Shown: in pieces, positions 51,064 to 59,065 of the stretch
How the letters are laid out: every line of letters starts with the position of its first letter
Position numbering within the stretch: position 1 is the stretch's first letter
Origin: Piscinibacterium candidicorallinum
GTDB lineage: Bacteria > Pseudomonadota > Gammaproteobacteria > Burkholderiales > Burkholderiaceae_C
Length of the DNA stretch: 64,000 bases
Direction: 5' to 3'
Assembly (NCBI RefSeq): GCF_047549485.1
Contig: NZ_CP180191.1
Coordinates: 124,001 to 188,000, forward strand
The notes under the pieces: generated by a model
What the model was told of the DNA's origin: nothing
What the model saw: only the letters and a program-made list of their open reading frames with translations
The model's database searches: none
Translations under genes and position numbers: made by a program

Positions 51064-52686
51064 CTACATGCGGAAGATGCCGAACTTCGTGTCCGGGATC
51101 GGCGCGTTCAGGCTCGCACTAAGGCCCAGGGCCAGCATCGTTCGGGTGTCGCGCGGGTCGATGATGCCGTCGTCCCACAGCCGCGCGGTGGCGTAGTAGG
51201 GGTGGCCCTCGCGCTCGTACTGCGCGCGGATCGGTGCCTTGAAGGCTTCCTCATCGGCGGCCACCCAGGTACCGCCCTTGGCCTCGATGCCGTCGCGCTT
51301 GACGGTGGCCAGCACGCTGGCGGCCTGCTCGCCACCCATGACCGAGATGCGGGCATTGGGCCACATCCACATGAAGCGCGGGCTGTAGGCGCGGCCGCAC
51401 ATGCCGTAGTTGCCGGCGCCGAAGCTGCCGCCGATGATGACCGTGAACTTGGGCACCGCGGCGCAGGCCACCGCCGTCACCATCTTGGCGCCGTGGCGGG
51501 CAATGCCCTCGTTCTCGTACTTGCGGCCCACCATGAAGCCGGTGATGTTCTGCAGGAACACCAGCGGAATCTTGCGCTGGCAACACAGCTCGATGAAGTG
51601 CGCGCCCTTCTGCGCACTCTCGCTGAACAGAATGCCGTTGTTGGCGATGATGCCCACCGGCATGCCGTGGATGTGCGCAAAGCCCGTGACCAGCGTAGTG
51701 CCGAAGCGCGCCTTCCACTCATCGAACTCGCTGGCGTCCACGATGCGGGCGATGATCTCGCGCACATCGAAGGGCTTCTTGGTGTCGGTCGGGATGATAC
51801 CGAGCAGCTCGTCGGCATCGAACCTGGGCGCCGCCGGCTCCTTGAGCAGCAGCGGGGCAGGCTTTTTCCAATTCAGGTCCGCCACGATCTCGCGCGCGAT
51901 ACGCAGCGCGTGCAAATCGTTCTGCGCCAGGTGGTCCACCACGCCGGACAGGCGCGTGTGCACATCGCCACCGCCCAGATCCTCGGCGCTGACCACTTCG
52001 CCGGTGGCCGCCTTCACCAGCGGCGGGCCGCCCAGGAAGATGGTGCCCTGGTTCTTGACGATGATGGACTCATCCGACATGGCCGGCACATAGGCGCCGC
52101 CTGCGGTGCAGGAGCCCATGACCACTGCAATCTGCGGCACGCCTTCGGCCGAGAGCGTGGCCTGGTTGAAGAAGATCCGGCCGAAATGGTCGCGGTCCGG
52201 AAAGACCTCGTCCTGGCGCGGCAGGTTGGCGCCGCCGGAGTCCACCAGATAGATGCAGGGCAGCCGGTTCTCGCGGGCGATCTCCTGCGCGCGCAGATGC
52301 TTCTTCACCGTCATGGGGTAGTAGGTACCGCCCTTGACCGTGGCGTCGTTGCAGACGATCACGCACTCCACCCCGGAGACTCGGCCGATGCCCGCGATCA
52401 TGCCGGCGCAGGGGGCTTCGTCCTGCCCGTTCGCGTCCTGATACATGCCCAGGGCCGCCATTGGCGCGATTTCCAGGAACGGCGTGCCGGGGTCCAGCAG
52501 CATCTGCACGCGGTCGCGCGGCAGCAGCTTGCCGCGCGCGGTGTGCTTGGCGCGGGCATCGTCGCTGCCGCCCTTCTGGATCTGCGCGAGCCGGGCCTTC
52601 AGGTCATCGACCAGGCTGCGCATGGCGGCGGCGTTGGAGGCAAAGTCTGCCGAGCGGGGATTGATCTTGGAGTCGAAGACGGGCAT
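51064..52686 (-). CDS. liuB: Methylcrotonoyl-CoA carboxylase carboxyltransferase subunit
   Basis: 540 residues. Transfers carboxyl from biotin to 3-methylcrotonyl-CoA. Duplicated crotonase-like halves: YLVDSGGANLPRQDEVFPD and MGSCTAGGAYVPAMSDESII in the N-half, ITGFMVGRKYENEGIARHGA and GGSFGAGNYGMCGRAY in the C-half. First gene of the liu run. About 140 bp upstream lies a perfect palindrome resembling a LiuR operator. Confidence 0.95.
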   Translation of the reverse strand: MPVFDSKINPRSADFASNAAAMRSLVDDLKARLAQIQKGGSDDARAKHTARGKLLPRDRVQMLLDPGTPFLEIAPMAALGMYQDANGQDEAPCAGMIAGIGRVSGVECVIVCNDATVKGGTYYPMTVKKHLRAQEIARENRLPCIYLVDSGGANLPRQDEVFPDRDHFGRIFFNQATLSAEGVPQIAVVMGSCTAGGAYVPAMSDESIIVKNQGTIFLGGPPLVKAATGEVVSAEDLGGGDVHTRLSGVVDHLAQNDLHALRIAREIVADLNWKKPAPLLLKEPAAPRFDADELLGIIPTDTKKPFDVREIIARIVDASEFDEWKARFGTTLVTGFAHIHGMPVGIIANNGILFSESAQKGAHFIELCCQRKIPLVFLQNITGFMVGRKYENEGIARHGAKMVTAVACAAVPKFTVIIGGSFGAGNYGMCGRAYSPRFMWMWPNARISVMGGEQAASVLATVKRDGIEAKGGTWVAADEEAFKAPIRAQYEREGHPYYATARLWDDGIIDPRDTRTMLALGLSASLNAPIPDTKFGIFRM

Positions 52687-52823
52687 GCGCGCAGGCGGGT
52701 GGAAAGACGTCGAAAAGCGAAGGAGGCCGAAATGCGCCGAGGTGCGGAAGACGCAACCCGACTCTGCCGGCTCAACGAACGCCGCAAAGGCTGCAACGAT
52801 GCGCCAGACCGCGACGGATCGCT

Positions 52824-52843
52824 ACTTTACGTAAACGTAAAGT
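52824..52843. promoter_or_regulatory. Palindromic operator resembling a LiuR box
   Basis: ACTTTACG (52824-52831), TAAA, CGTAAAGT (52836-52843): a perfect 8+8 inverted repeat about 140 bp before liuB. It closely resembles the TTTACGTnnACGTAAA-type sites reported for the MerR-family leucine regulator LiuR in proteobacteria (from memory). The regulator gene itself is not in the window. Confidence 0.7.
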
Positions 52844-52937
52844 GTAGGGGCCGCGGGCCAGATTGCGCAGCCTGCAGGCGCGGACCAGACCCTCGGGCGC
52901 CGTTTTGGCGCGAAAATCCGCCTGAAAACACCAAAAT

Positions 52938-53062
52938 TTGGCCAAATATGATTGATATTTATCAATTCGACTATGTAAAGCTGTGTCAAGAGTCGCTAAT
53001 GACAAGCGGAAAGCCCGATTTTATCGGCTTTCAACTAAGGTGGCCGAAAATGATTTATCGAT
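52938..53062 (-). repeat. Dispersed intergenic repeat, copy F (best copy)
   Basis: Direct repeats TTGGCCAAATATGATTGATA (from 52938) and GTGGCCGAAAATGATTTATC (from 53040) are 102 bp apart. The core GACAAGCGGAAAGCC (53001-53015) lies between them. GAAAGCC (53009-53015) and GGCTTTC (53026-53032) form a hairpin. The right end overlaps the stop codon and last codons of the YchJ gene. Strongly AT-rich relative to neighbours. Confidence 0.7.
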
Positions 53063-53462
53063 CCGACTTGCCCTGATCAACGCCATCCAGATACAGCCAG
53101 CGCCCGCCTTCGCGCACAAAGCGGCTGAGCTCGTGCAGCCGGTGTCCGCGCCCGCCCAGGCGGTAGCGCGCCACGAATTCCACTGTGGCGTGGTCGACGT
53201 CCTGCTGCACATGCCGCTTCACGTCCAGCCCCAGCCATTGGGTGTCGGGTTCGATGGACAGCGCGGGGTCGAAGTGATCCGGGTGCCAGGTCTGCGCCAG
53301 ATAGGCGCGGTCGCCTAATACATACGCGGTGTAGCGGCTGCGCATGAGCTGCTCGGCCGTGGCGGGCAGCTCGCCGCCCGAGATGAAGCGGCCGCAACAG
53401 GCGGCGAGCGTCTTGCCGCTGCCGCAGGGGCAGGTGTTTGCGCCGGGTGCGCGGGGCGCCAT
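53055..53462 (-). CDS. YchJ-family SEC-C motif protein (UPF0225)
   Basis: 135 residues. The N-terminal zinc motif CPCGSGKTLAACC is the SEC-C motif, followed by SAEQL-type LMRSRYTAYVLGD and WLGLDVKRH, the YchJ core. Function unknown. Its last codons and TAA lie inside repeat copy F, so the C-terminus (GKSDR) may have been altered by the repeat. Directly followed by the rhodanese and AmpG genes. Confidence 0.9.
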   Translation of the reverse strand: MAPRAPGANTCPCGSGKTLAACCGRFISGGELPATAEQLMRSRYTAYVLGDRAYLAQTWHPDHFDPALSIEPDTQWLGLDVKRHVQQDVDHATVEFVARYRLGGRGHRLHELSRFVREGGRWLYLDGVDQGKSDR

Positions 53463-53464
53463 GG

Positions 53465-53872
53465 TCAGGCCTTCTGTTCCTTGTCACCCACCGGCCCGCC
53501 CGCCTTTTTCCAGGCCGCAAAGCCGCCGTCGAAGTGCGCCACGTTCGTCATGCCCATGTCCTTCAGGGCCTTGGTGGCCAGGGCGCTGCGCCAGCCGCCG
53601 CCACAGAACAGCACGTACTCCTTGTCGTCCTGCGTGAAGAAGGGCTTGTGGTACGGAGATTCCGGATCCACCCAGAACTCGAGCATGCCGCGCGGCGCAT
53701 GAAAGGCGCCGGGGATCACGCCTTCGCGCTCCAGTTCACGCACATCGCGCAGATCGACGAAGAGCACGCGGTCGCTGCCGTGCAGGTTGATGGCCTCGGG
53801 CGTGGGGTAGGTCTTGATCTGCGCGTTGGCTTCGTCCACCAGCTGACGGAATCCCTTGGTGATGGTCGGCAT
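53465..53872 (-). CDS. Rhodanese-like sulfurtransferase
   Basis: 135 residues, single rhodanese domain. Active-site loop YVLFCGGGWRSALATKAL supplies the persulfide Cys; VLFVDLRDVRELEREG is the CH2A-type strand. A six-residue loop suggests sulfur rather than phosphate chemistry. It lies 2 bp before the YchJ gene and 1 bp after the AmpG-type gene, all on the minus strand and so probably one transcript. Confidence 0.91.
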   Translation of the reverse strand: MPTITKGFRQLVDEANAQIKTYPTPEAINLHGSDRVLFVDLRDVRELEREGVIPGAFHAPRGMLEFWVDPESPYHKPFFTQDDKEYVLFCGGGWRSALATKALKDMGMTNVAHFDGGFAAWKKAGGPVGDKEQKA

Positions 53873-53873
53873 G

Positions 53874-55487
53874 TCAGGTCTCCTTGGGGGTGTCGGTGCG
53901 CGGGTCTGCAGCCTTGTTCGGGTGATAGCGCATGGCCAGCAGGATCAGGATCAGCACCGGCACGCCCAGCGCCGCCGTGCTGTTGAAGAAGGTCACGTAG
54001 CCGTAGGCGTCCACGAAGGCGCCGGAGAAGCCGGCCACGTACTTGGGCAGCAGCAGCATGATGCTGGAGAACAGCGCGTACTGCGTGGCGGAGTACTGCA
54101 GGTTGGTCAGGCTGGACAGATAAGCGATGAAGGCCGCGCCGGCCATGCCGCTGGCCAGGTTGTCCGCCGAGATCACCCAGATCAGCGCAGTCACGTCATG
54201 GCCACGCGTGGCCAGCCAGCTGAACAGCAGATTGGTCAGCGCCGAGAGCACCGCGCCGAGAAACAGCACGCGCAGCACGCCAAAGCGCAGGGCCAGCGCG
54301 CCGCCCACGAAGCCGCCCACCAGCGTCATGATGAGCCCGTACACCTTGGAGACCGCAGCCACTTCCTCCTTGGTGTAGCCCATGTCCACATAGAAGGGGT
54401 TGGCCATGATGCCCATGACCACGTCGCTGATGCGGTAGATCGCAATGAGCGCGAGGATCAGCAGCGCATGGCGGCCATTGCGCACGATGAAGTCCGCAAA
54501 GGGCCGGTAGGCCGACAGGTTCATGTGTGCCAGCAGCGGCGTGATCGCACCTGGCGCCGGCAGACGCAGCGGCGCACCGGTGCCCCAGCGGCGGTCCAGC
54601 CCGACGAAGCCCACCGCCGCGCAGCCGGCAAACACCAGAAACTCGGCCATCGTGGCGCTGCCCAGGGTCACGCGCGCCATGGTCACGAGCAGGCCGCCCA
54701 CGCCGATCATCGCCAGCAGCAGCGGCCAGCTGAACACGATGCCTTGCGTGCTGAAGGTCTGTGCCACGGTCTGGCGCTCCGCCCGCTCGGCTTCCAGATC
54801 CCGCGGCGCCGGCTCGCGGCTGGCCAGGGTGATGATCACGCCCACCAGCATGCTTGCGGCCATCACCACGTAGGCGCCCTGCCAGCCGGCGTAGATGTAG
54901 CCCTTGGCGCCTTCGGTGATGCCGGCGGCAATCCAGAGCACGCCGGCACCGGCCCAGATCATCGCGAGGCGATAACCCGTCTGGTAGGCGGCCGCCAATG
55001 CCGCCTGCTTGTCGGTCTCGGCAGACTCGATACGGAAGGCATCCAATGCAATGTCCTGCGTGGCCGAGGCAAAGGCCACCATCAGCGCGCAGATCACGAT
55101 CGGGCGCAGCGCGACGGTGGGGTCACTCATCGCCATGCCGATCAGCCCGCCCATGATCGCAAGCTGCGCGAACAGCAGCCAGCTGCGCCGCTGCCCCAGC
55201 ACGCGCGTCAGGATGGGCAGAGGCAGCCGGTCCACCAGGGGCGCCCAGGCCCACTTCAGGCCATAGGCCAGGCCCACCCAGCTCAGGTAGCCGATGGTCT
55301 TGCGATCGATGCCCGCTTCACGCAGCCAGAAACCCAGAGTACCGAGCACCAGCAGCAGCGGCAGCCCGGCGGAGAAGCCCAGCAGGAGCATGCGCAGCAC
55401 CACCGGCTCGGTGTAGACCTTGAGTGTGGCGAGCCAGGAGCGGGGCGCCGAGGGGGCAGGGGAGGTTGCGGGCGCTTCAGGGGGCAT
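53874..55487 (-). CDS. ampG: AmpG-family muropeptide MFS transporter
   Basis: 537 residues from the ATG at 55487. About 14 membrane helices. AmpG hallmarks: LLLGFSAGLPLLLVLGTLGF, LSWVGLAYGLKWAWAPLVDR, GQRRSWLLFAQ and QDIALDAFRIE. Imports anhydromuropeptides into the cytoplasm for peptidoglycan recycling and can influence beta-lactamase induction. The frame opens 20 codons earlier, but MPPEAPATS is a better start. First gene of the AmpG-rhodanese-YchJ run. Confidence 0.92.
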   Translation of the reverse strand: MPPEAPATSPAPSAPRSWLATLKVYTEPVVLRMLLLGFSAGLPLLLVLGTLGFWLREAGIDRKTIGYLSWVGLAYGLKWAWAPLVDRLPLPILTRVLGQRRSWLLFAQLAIMGGLIGMAMSDPTVALRPIVICALMVAFASATQDIALDAFRIESAETDKQAALAAAYQTGYRLAMIWAGAGVLWIAAGITEGAKGYIYAGWQGAYVVMAASMLVGVIITLASREPAPRDLEAERAERQTVAQTFSTQGIVFSWPLLLAMIGVGGLLVTMARVTLGSATMAEFLVFAGCAAVGFVGLDRRWGTGAPLRLPAPGAITPLLAHMNLSAYRPFADFIVRNGRHALLILALIAIYRISDVVMGIMANPFYVDMGYTKEEVAAVSKVYGLIMTLVGGFVGGALALRFGVLRVLFLGAVLSALTNLLFSWLATRGHDVTALIWVISADNLASGMAGAAFIAYLSSLTNLQYSATQYALFSSIMLLLPKYVAGFSGAFVDAYGYVTFFNSTAALGVPVLILILLAMRYHPNKAADPRTDTPKET

Positions 55488-55616
55488 GCGCTGTCGGTGA
55501 GGTGAGGGGTGAAATCGAACTCGGGCCGCGCTGGAACCGACACGCAAGCCATGCGGTCCTATTATTCCCGCAAGAACTCACTCCTCAGACTGATCGCATC
55601 CATGGACAAGTACGGA

Positions 55617-56522
55617 ATGAATCGCCGCGCCTTCTGCCTGGGCTGCGCAGGCCTGTTCTGCACGGGCGCCTTTGCCCAGCAGAATGCACCTGCCCAGGGT
55701 GACGGCGTGCAGGGTGTGGGCGAGCGCTCTAGGTGGACCAAGCTCGTCTCGGCTGCGCAGGTGGAAAAGATGGGCGCGCAGCAGTTCGCGCAGATGACGA
55801 ATGCTGCACGCACCCAGGGCGCCCTTCTGCCGCGCGATCACCCCCAGACCCAACGGCTCGATGCGATTGCAAAGCGCATGCTGCCCTTCGCGCCGCGCTG
55901 GAATGACCGGGCTCGTCAATGGCCATGGGAGGTGCAGGTGTTCAACTCGCCGCAGATCAATGCCTTCTGCATGCCCGGCGGCAAGATCGGCTTCTACACG
56001 GGGATTCTGGACAAACTCAAGCTCACGGACGACGAGGTGGGCATCATCATGGGCCACGAGGTGGCGCACGCGTTGCGTGAGCATGCGCGAGAGCGCCTGG
56101 CCAAGCAGGCCGGGATGTCGTTAGGTGCCTCAGCGATCACGAGCATCTTCGGGCTAGGTGATCTCGGCCGTCTGGGCGTCGATGTCGGCGCCAACCTGCT
56201 TGCGAACAGGAACTCGCGCGAGGACGAAACGGAAGCCGATGTGGTTGGGCTGGACCTCGCATCGCGCGCGGGTTTCGACCCGCGCGCGGGCGTGGTGCTC
56301 TGGCAGAAGATGGCTCTGGCGGCCGGGGGCTCGCCACCGCAGTGGCTGTCCACTCACCCGGCCGGCGAAAACCGCATAGCCGAGATCAAGCGCCGCCTGC
56401 CGCAGGTGATGCCGCTGTATGCCCAGACGCGCAACACCACGCCCGACAAGCTGCCGCCCTATACGTCCAACTTCCCGAATATTCCACCCGTGAGCCTGCT
56501 CGGCGCATCGCTTCAGGCCTGA
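55617..56522 (+). CDS. Secreted M48-family metallopeptidase
   Basis: About 301 residues from the ATG at 55617 (55602 is an alternative). The export signal has a twin Arg (MNRRAFCLGCAGLFCTG), so Tat or Sec export is possible. The zinc motif is HEVAH (147-151) with the third ligand in RNSREDETEADVVGL. Related to LoiP/BepA-type periplasmic quality-control proteases. Divergent from the AmpG gene and terminated by a bidirectional hairpin. Confidence 0.92.
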   Translation: MNRRAFCLGCAGLFCTGAFAQQNAPAQGDGVQGVGERSRWTKLVSAAQVEKMGAQQFAQMTNAARTQGALLPRDHPQTQRLDAIAKRMLPFAPRWNDRARQWPWEVQVFNSPQINAFCMPGGKIGFYTGILDKLKLTDDEVGIIMGHEVAHALREHARERLAKQAGMSLGASAITSIFGLGDLGRLGVDVGANLLANRNSREDETEADVVGLDLASRAGFDPRAGVVLWQKMALAAGGSPPQWLSTHPAGENRIAEIKRRLPQVMPLYAQTRNTTPDKLPPYTSNFPNIPPVSLLGASLQA

Positions 56523-56543
56523 GGCAGATGCAGGGCGCATGAA

Positions 56544-56570
56544 AAAGGGGCTGGTCGATCCAGCCCCTTT
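56544..56570. terminator. Bidirectional Rho-independent terminator
   Basis: Perfect 11-bp stem AAAGGGGCTGG (56544-56554) / CCAGCCCCTTT (56560-56570), loop TCGAT, with A-rich sequence on the left and TTT on the right. Ends both the M48 gene (plus) and the OmpA-like gene (minus). Confidence 0.9.
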
Positions 56571-56589
56571 GCTTTGGCGCGTGCCGAAT

Positions 56590-57327
56590 TCAGCGCGCCG
56601 GTGCAGCCGCGGCCTGGGCCGGCTCGGCGATATAGATCTCCACGCGGCGGTTCTTGGCGCGGCCCGCATCGGTGCTGTTGTCGGCAATCGGCTCGCGCTC
56701 GCCACGCCCGGCAGTCTGGATGCGGCGCGGGGCCACGCCACGATCCACAAGGTAGTCGCGCGTGCTGTCCGCGCGGCGCTGCGACAGCGGGTTGTTGATC
56801 GCATCGGACCCGGTGTTGTCGGTATGGCCGACGATGCGGATCTCGGTGTCCGGGTGCTCCTTGAGCGACGCGGCAAAGCGGTCCAGGATCGGGCGGAAGT
56901 TGCTTTCCACGTCCGCACGGTTCACTGCGAAGGAGATGTCGCTGGGAATGTCCAGCTTGAGCTGGTTGTCCGGCGTCTGCGTCACGCCCACGCCTGTGCC
57001 CTGCGTCGCGCGCTCCATGTCGGCCTTCTGCTTGGCCATGCGCTGGCTCCAGATGTAGCCGCCGGCCGCACCAGCGATGCCGCCGATCACGGCACCCGTC
57101 CTCGTGCTGCCAGCACGATCGCCGCCGGCCGTGGCGCGACCCAGTAGGGCGCCTGCGGCCGTGCCGATGGCCGCGCCCGTGGCGGCCGAGCGCTGCTGGT
57201 CGCTCATGTTCGCGCAGCCTGTGAACGCGAGCGTGGTACTCAGGGCCGCCAGCACCAGCAGGCGCAAGCGGGGCGTGGTCCGGATCGGGGCGGAGGCGTG
57301 TTGTGTGAGTGCGTGCATGTGCGTCAT
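56590..57327 (-). CDS. OmpA-family lipoprotein with glycine-zipper domain
   Basis: 245 residues. Lipobox FTGC (Cys38), then a Gly-zipper segment (about 48-92; TGAAIGTAAGALLGRATAGG and AVIGGIAGAAGGY). A C-terminal OmpA domain (about 120-235) binds peptidoglycan: ISFAVNRADVE, IVGHTDNTGSDAIN, LSQRRADSTRDYLV, GRGEREPIADN. Anchors the outer membrane to the wall. Start ATG at 57327; 57318 also possible. Confidence 0.93.
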   Translation of the reverse strand: MTHMHALTQHASAPIRTTPRLRLLVLAALSTTLAFTGCANMSDQQRSAATGAAIGTAAGALLGRATAGGDRAGSTRTGAVIGGIAGAAGGYIWSQRMAKQKADMERATQGTGVGVTQTPDNQLKLDIPSDISFAVNRADVESNFRPILDRFAASLKEHPDTEIRIVGHTDNTGSDAINNPLSQRRADSTRDYLVDRGVAPRRIQTAGRGEREPIADNSTDAGRAKNRRVEIYIAEPAQAAAAPAR

Positions 57328-57524
57328 CGTTGTTGTGGGTGGTGAAGTCTTCGGTGGAAATGAAGCAGCGCTTCAAGCTCATGATGCCGCAGCCTGACGC
57401 GCCACCGGTGCAATTGGATGGCTGGTCGGCCGCAAGGTTTCCGGCTTTTCAAGCTGAAACATGCCGCCTGGTCAGCAAACGTTTCTGTCCTTGACGGTCA
57501 AGCGTGTGCCCCCAGCTGATGCTT

Positions 57525-57580
57525 GAACCTTTATCATTCGCATAAGCCCGCGTCGCATTTCCGCTCAGCGCGGGCGTTTT
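57525..57580 (+). promoter_or_regulatory. TTTATCAT element and hairpin before the HTH gene
   Basis: AACCTTTATCATTCGCAT (57527-57544) resembles AACGTTTATCATGCGAGG at 58257 (13 of 18 positions by eye), suggesting a shared -10 or operator. GCCCGCG (57546-57552) / CGCGGGC (57569-57575) then forms a hairpin followed by GTTTT. So a transcript starting after TATCAT would begin with a terminator-like stem before the gene at 57602. No matching -35 found. Confidence 0.4.
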
Positions 57581-57601
57581 GCTTTCACCCGGCCTGCCAT
57601 C

Positions 57602-58231
57602 TTGAGCGTCCGCCCCTTCGACCTGGCGCAAGTCCGTCTGGACAACGCCCTGCGCTTGTTTGACGAGTTCGTCGCCAAGACCGTCAGCCATCCGGACGCC
57701 ACCACCCTGCGCGGGCTGGAGCGACGCTTCGCCGAGCGCATGCAGATCCAGCCGAGCTACTGGAGCCAGATCAAGAGCCGCTCGCGCCAGATCGGCGAGC
57801 GCCTGGCGAGACAGTTCGAGCAGCTGGCCGGCAAGCCCTTCGGCTGGATGGATACGCCGCACGGCCTGGTGCGCCCGGAGCCTGCATCCAACGTGGTGGC
57901 GACTAAGCCGGCCGCCGCCCCGCCGCCCCAGGACGCCTATGCCGCCCGCGACGATGACGAGCGGTTCATCCTCGGGCTCGTGATCACCTACTACCGCCGG
58001 AACCCGCAGCGGGCCAAGACCCGCCTGCTGGAACTCTTGTCCGAGGTGCTCGTCAGCCCGGACGCGGAAATGCCGCACGGGGAGCGGGCCACGCCGCCGC
58101 AACCACCTCTGCCAAACCTGGGCAGCGCGTCGCGGCCGCCGGTTGCAACACTCCCGTCCGGGCCGCCCAGCGCGGACCTGGACTTTGCAAAAAGCCAACA
58201 AGGCATCACGCCGCTTAAGCGCAGACGATAA
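57602..58231 (+). CDS. Helix-turn-helix DNA-binding protein
   Basis: 209 residues from a TTG start at 57602 (no ATG or GTG fits). Residues about 10-85 form an HTH-like domain with RLFDEFVAKTV and IQPSYWSQIKSRSRQIGERL, then FGWMDTPHG, a pattern seen in phage-repressor-like regulators of betaproteobacteria. A Pro/Ala linker precedes a helical segment (DDERFILGLVITYYRRNPQR) and a disordered tail. Likely a transcriptional regulator. The next promoter and small-gene array begin within 10 bp of its stop, so it may control them. Confidence 0.75.
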   Translation: MSVRPFDLAQVRLDNALRLFDEFVAKTVSHPDATTLRGLERRFAERMQIQPSYWSQIKSRSRQIGERLARQFEQLAGKPFGWMDTPHGLVRPEPASNVVATKPAAAPPPQDAYAARDDDERFILGLVITYYRRNPQRAKTRLLELLSEVLVSPDAEMPHGERATPPQPPLPNLGSASRPPVATLPSGPPSADLDFAKSQQGITPLKRRR

Positions 58232-58237
58232 AAAGTT

Positions 58238-58266
58238 CTTGCGCAAGATAAATAAACGTTTATCAT
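58238..58266 (+). promoter_or_regulatory. Promoter of the small-gene array
   Basis: TTGCGC (58239-58244), 16-bp AT-rich spacer, TATCAT (58261-58266). Reasonable sigma70 elements, with an A/T-rich run between them. Transcription would start near 58273 and give a ~140-nt untranslated leader before the first Shine-Dalgarno at 58412. Confidence 0.6.
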
Positions 58267-58426
58267 GCGAGGCATGGTGTGCGGTGTCGTGCGCTGCGTA
58301 GTGCCTTGAGGCGCAGCGCGGCCCACAGCAGGCTGAAGTTCCAGCCCTTGAGGTGAAGTTGCCTCCCGCCCACACCAACGATTTTCCGTTTGCCCCTTAA
58401 CCCCTAGCCACAAGGAGTCCGTGCCC

Positions 58427-58663
58427 GTGCTGATGCGCCTGTATGCCAAGCCCACACCCGCGTTTGCGGCGGACGCCTGCGTCGCGCCTGCCAACGCATC
58501 CGGCGCGCTGCGGTTCGCAATGCGGACGTCGCGTGGTGCAGCTGCGCTGGGCAAGACCCTGAATCAAGCCGGCGGCCGTGCCTTTGTGCTGGCAGTCGTC
58601 AGTCAAGACATCACTCGCCCGAGCCCCGGGCCATGGCGCAAGCCGGAATGCAGACGCAGCTGA
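58427..58663 (+). CDS. Small hypothetical protein 1 of the array
   Basis: 78 residues from the GTG at 58427 (58421 gives 80), placed 9 nt after AAGGAG (58412-58417). Ala-rich first half with one Cys (AADACVAPA), a middle AMRTSRGAAALGKTLNQAGG and a basic end (WRKPECRRS). No family recognised, no signal peptide. A strong terminator follows 25 bp later. Confidence 0.5.
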   Translation: MLMRLYAKPTPAFAADACVAPANASGALRFAMRTSRGAAALGKTLNQAGGRAFVLAVVSQDITRPSPGPWRKPECRRS

Positions 58664-58688
58664 ACGCGTCCCATCCGCTTCCCATCCG

Positions 58689-58720
58689 GGGCCCGGTGCT
58701 GAAAAGACCGGGCCCTTTTT
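58689..58720 (+). terminator. Rho-independent terminator inside the small-gene array
   Basis: Perfect 9-bp stem GGGCCCGGT (58689-58697) / ACCGGGCCC (58707-58715), loop GCTGAAAAG, followed by TTTTTG. It comes after small gene 1 and before small gene 2, so it ends or attenuates the first transcript. Confidence 0.9.
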
Positions 58721-58757
58721 GTTTCTGTGCCCGACCGAATTGAAGGAAAGAACGGCC

Positions 58758-58955
58758 ATGAAGACCACCCAGACCTCTGCCCCGCGCTCGTCCGCGTCTG
58801 CACGCAGCTTTTCGATTGCGCTCCCCGTTCAGGCGCCGCGCAATCCGCTGGTTGCTGCAGCGTTGGTCCGCAAAGCCGGCGCCCATGGGCGCTCCGGTGG
58901 CGGCGAGCGCCAGGCCGCCAAGCGCCAGCTGTGCGCACTGATCAATCAGTCATGA
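58758..58955 (+). CDS. Small hypothetical protein 2 of the array
   Basis: 65 residues. ATG with AAGGAAAG about 8 nt upstream. Ser/Ala-rich N-terminus, then a basic stretch RNPLVAAALVRKAGAHGR and SGGGERQAAKRQL, very like short basic proteins annotated as hypothetical across Burkholderiales (recollection, not checked). Probably cytosolic and possibly nucleic-acid binding by charge. Function unknown. Confidence 0.65.
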   Translation: MKTTQTSAPRSSASARSFSIALPVQAPRNPLVAAALVRKAGAHGRSGGGERQAAKRQLCALINQS

Positions 58956-59065
58956 GCCACTGCCGTAGATCAACCCAGGCCCAGCCATGAAGACCCAACA
59001 CCCGGTTTGTTCGAACGAGTGCACCGCGAAGCGCCGCAGGTGCACAGCCCGCAAGGAGAAGCGCC

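Noticed and set aside
51062..51080. ACATGCGGAAGA as a further repeat core
   Set aside because: It lies in the last codons of liuB, where it encodes the conserved C-terminus, and lacks the rest of the element.
46634..52686. Propionyl-CoA or geranyl-CoA carboxylase instead of methylcrotonyl-CoA carboxylase
   Set aside because: HMG-CoA lyase and a methylglutaconyl-CoA hydratase-like gene in the same run, plus a LiuR-like site, favour leucine catabolism.
57370..57480. Possible extra copy of the dispersed repeat (GTTTCCGGCTTTTC)
   Set aside because: Only short partial similarity, no core and no paired ends.
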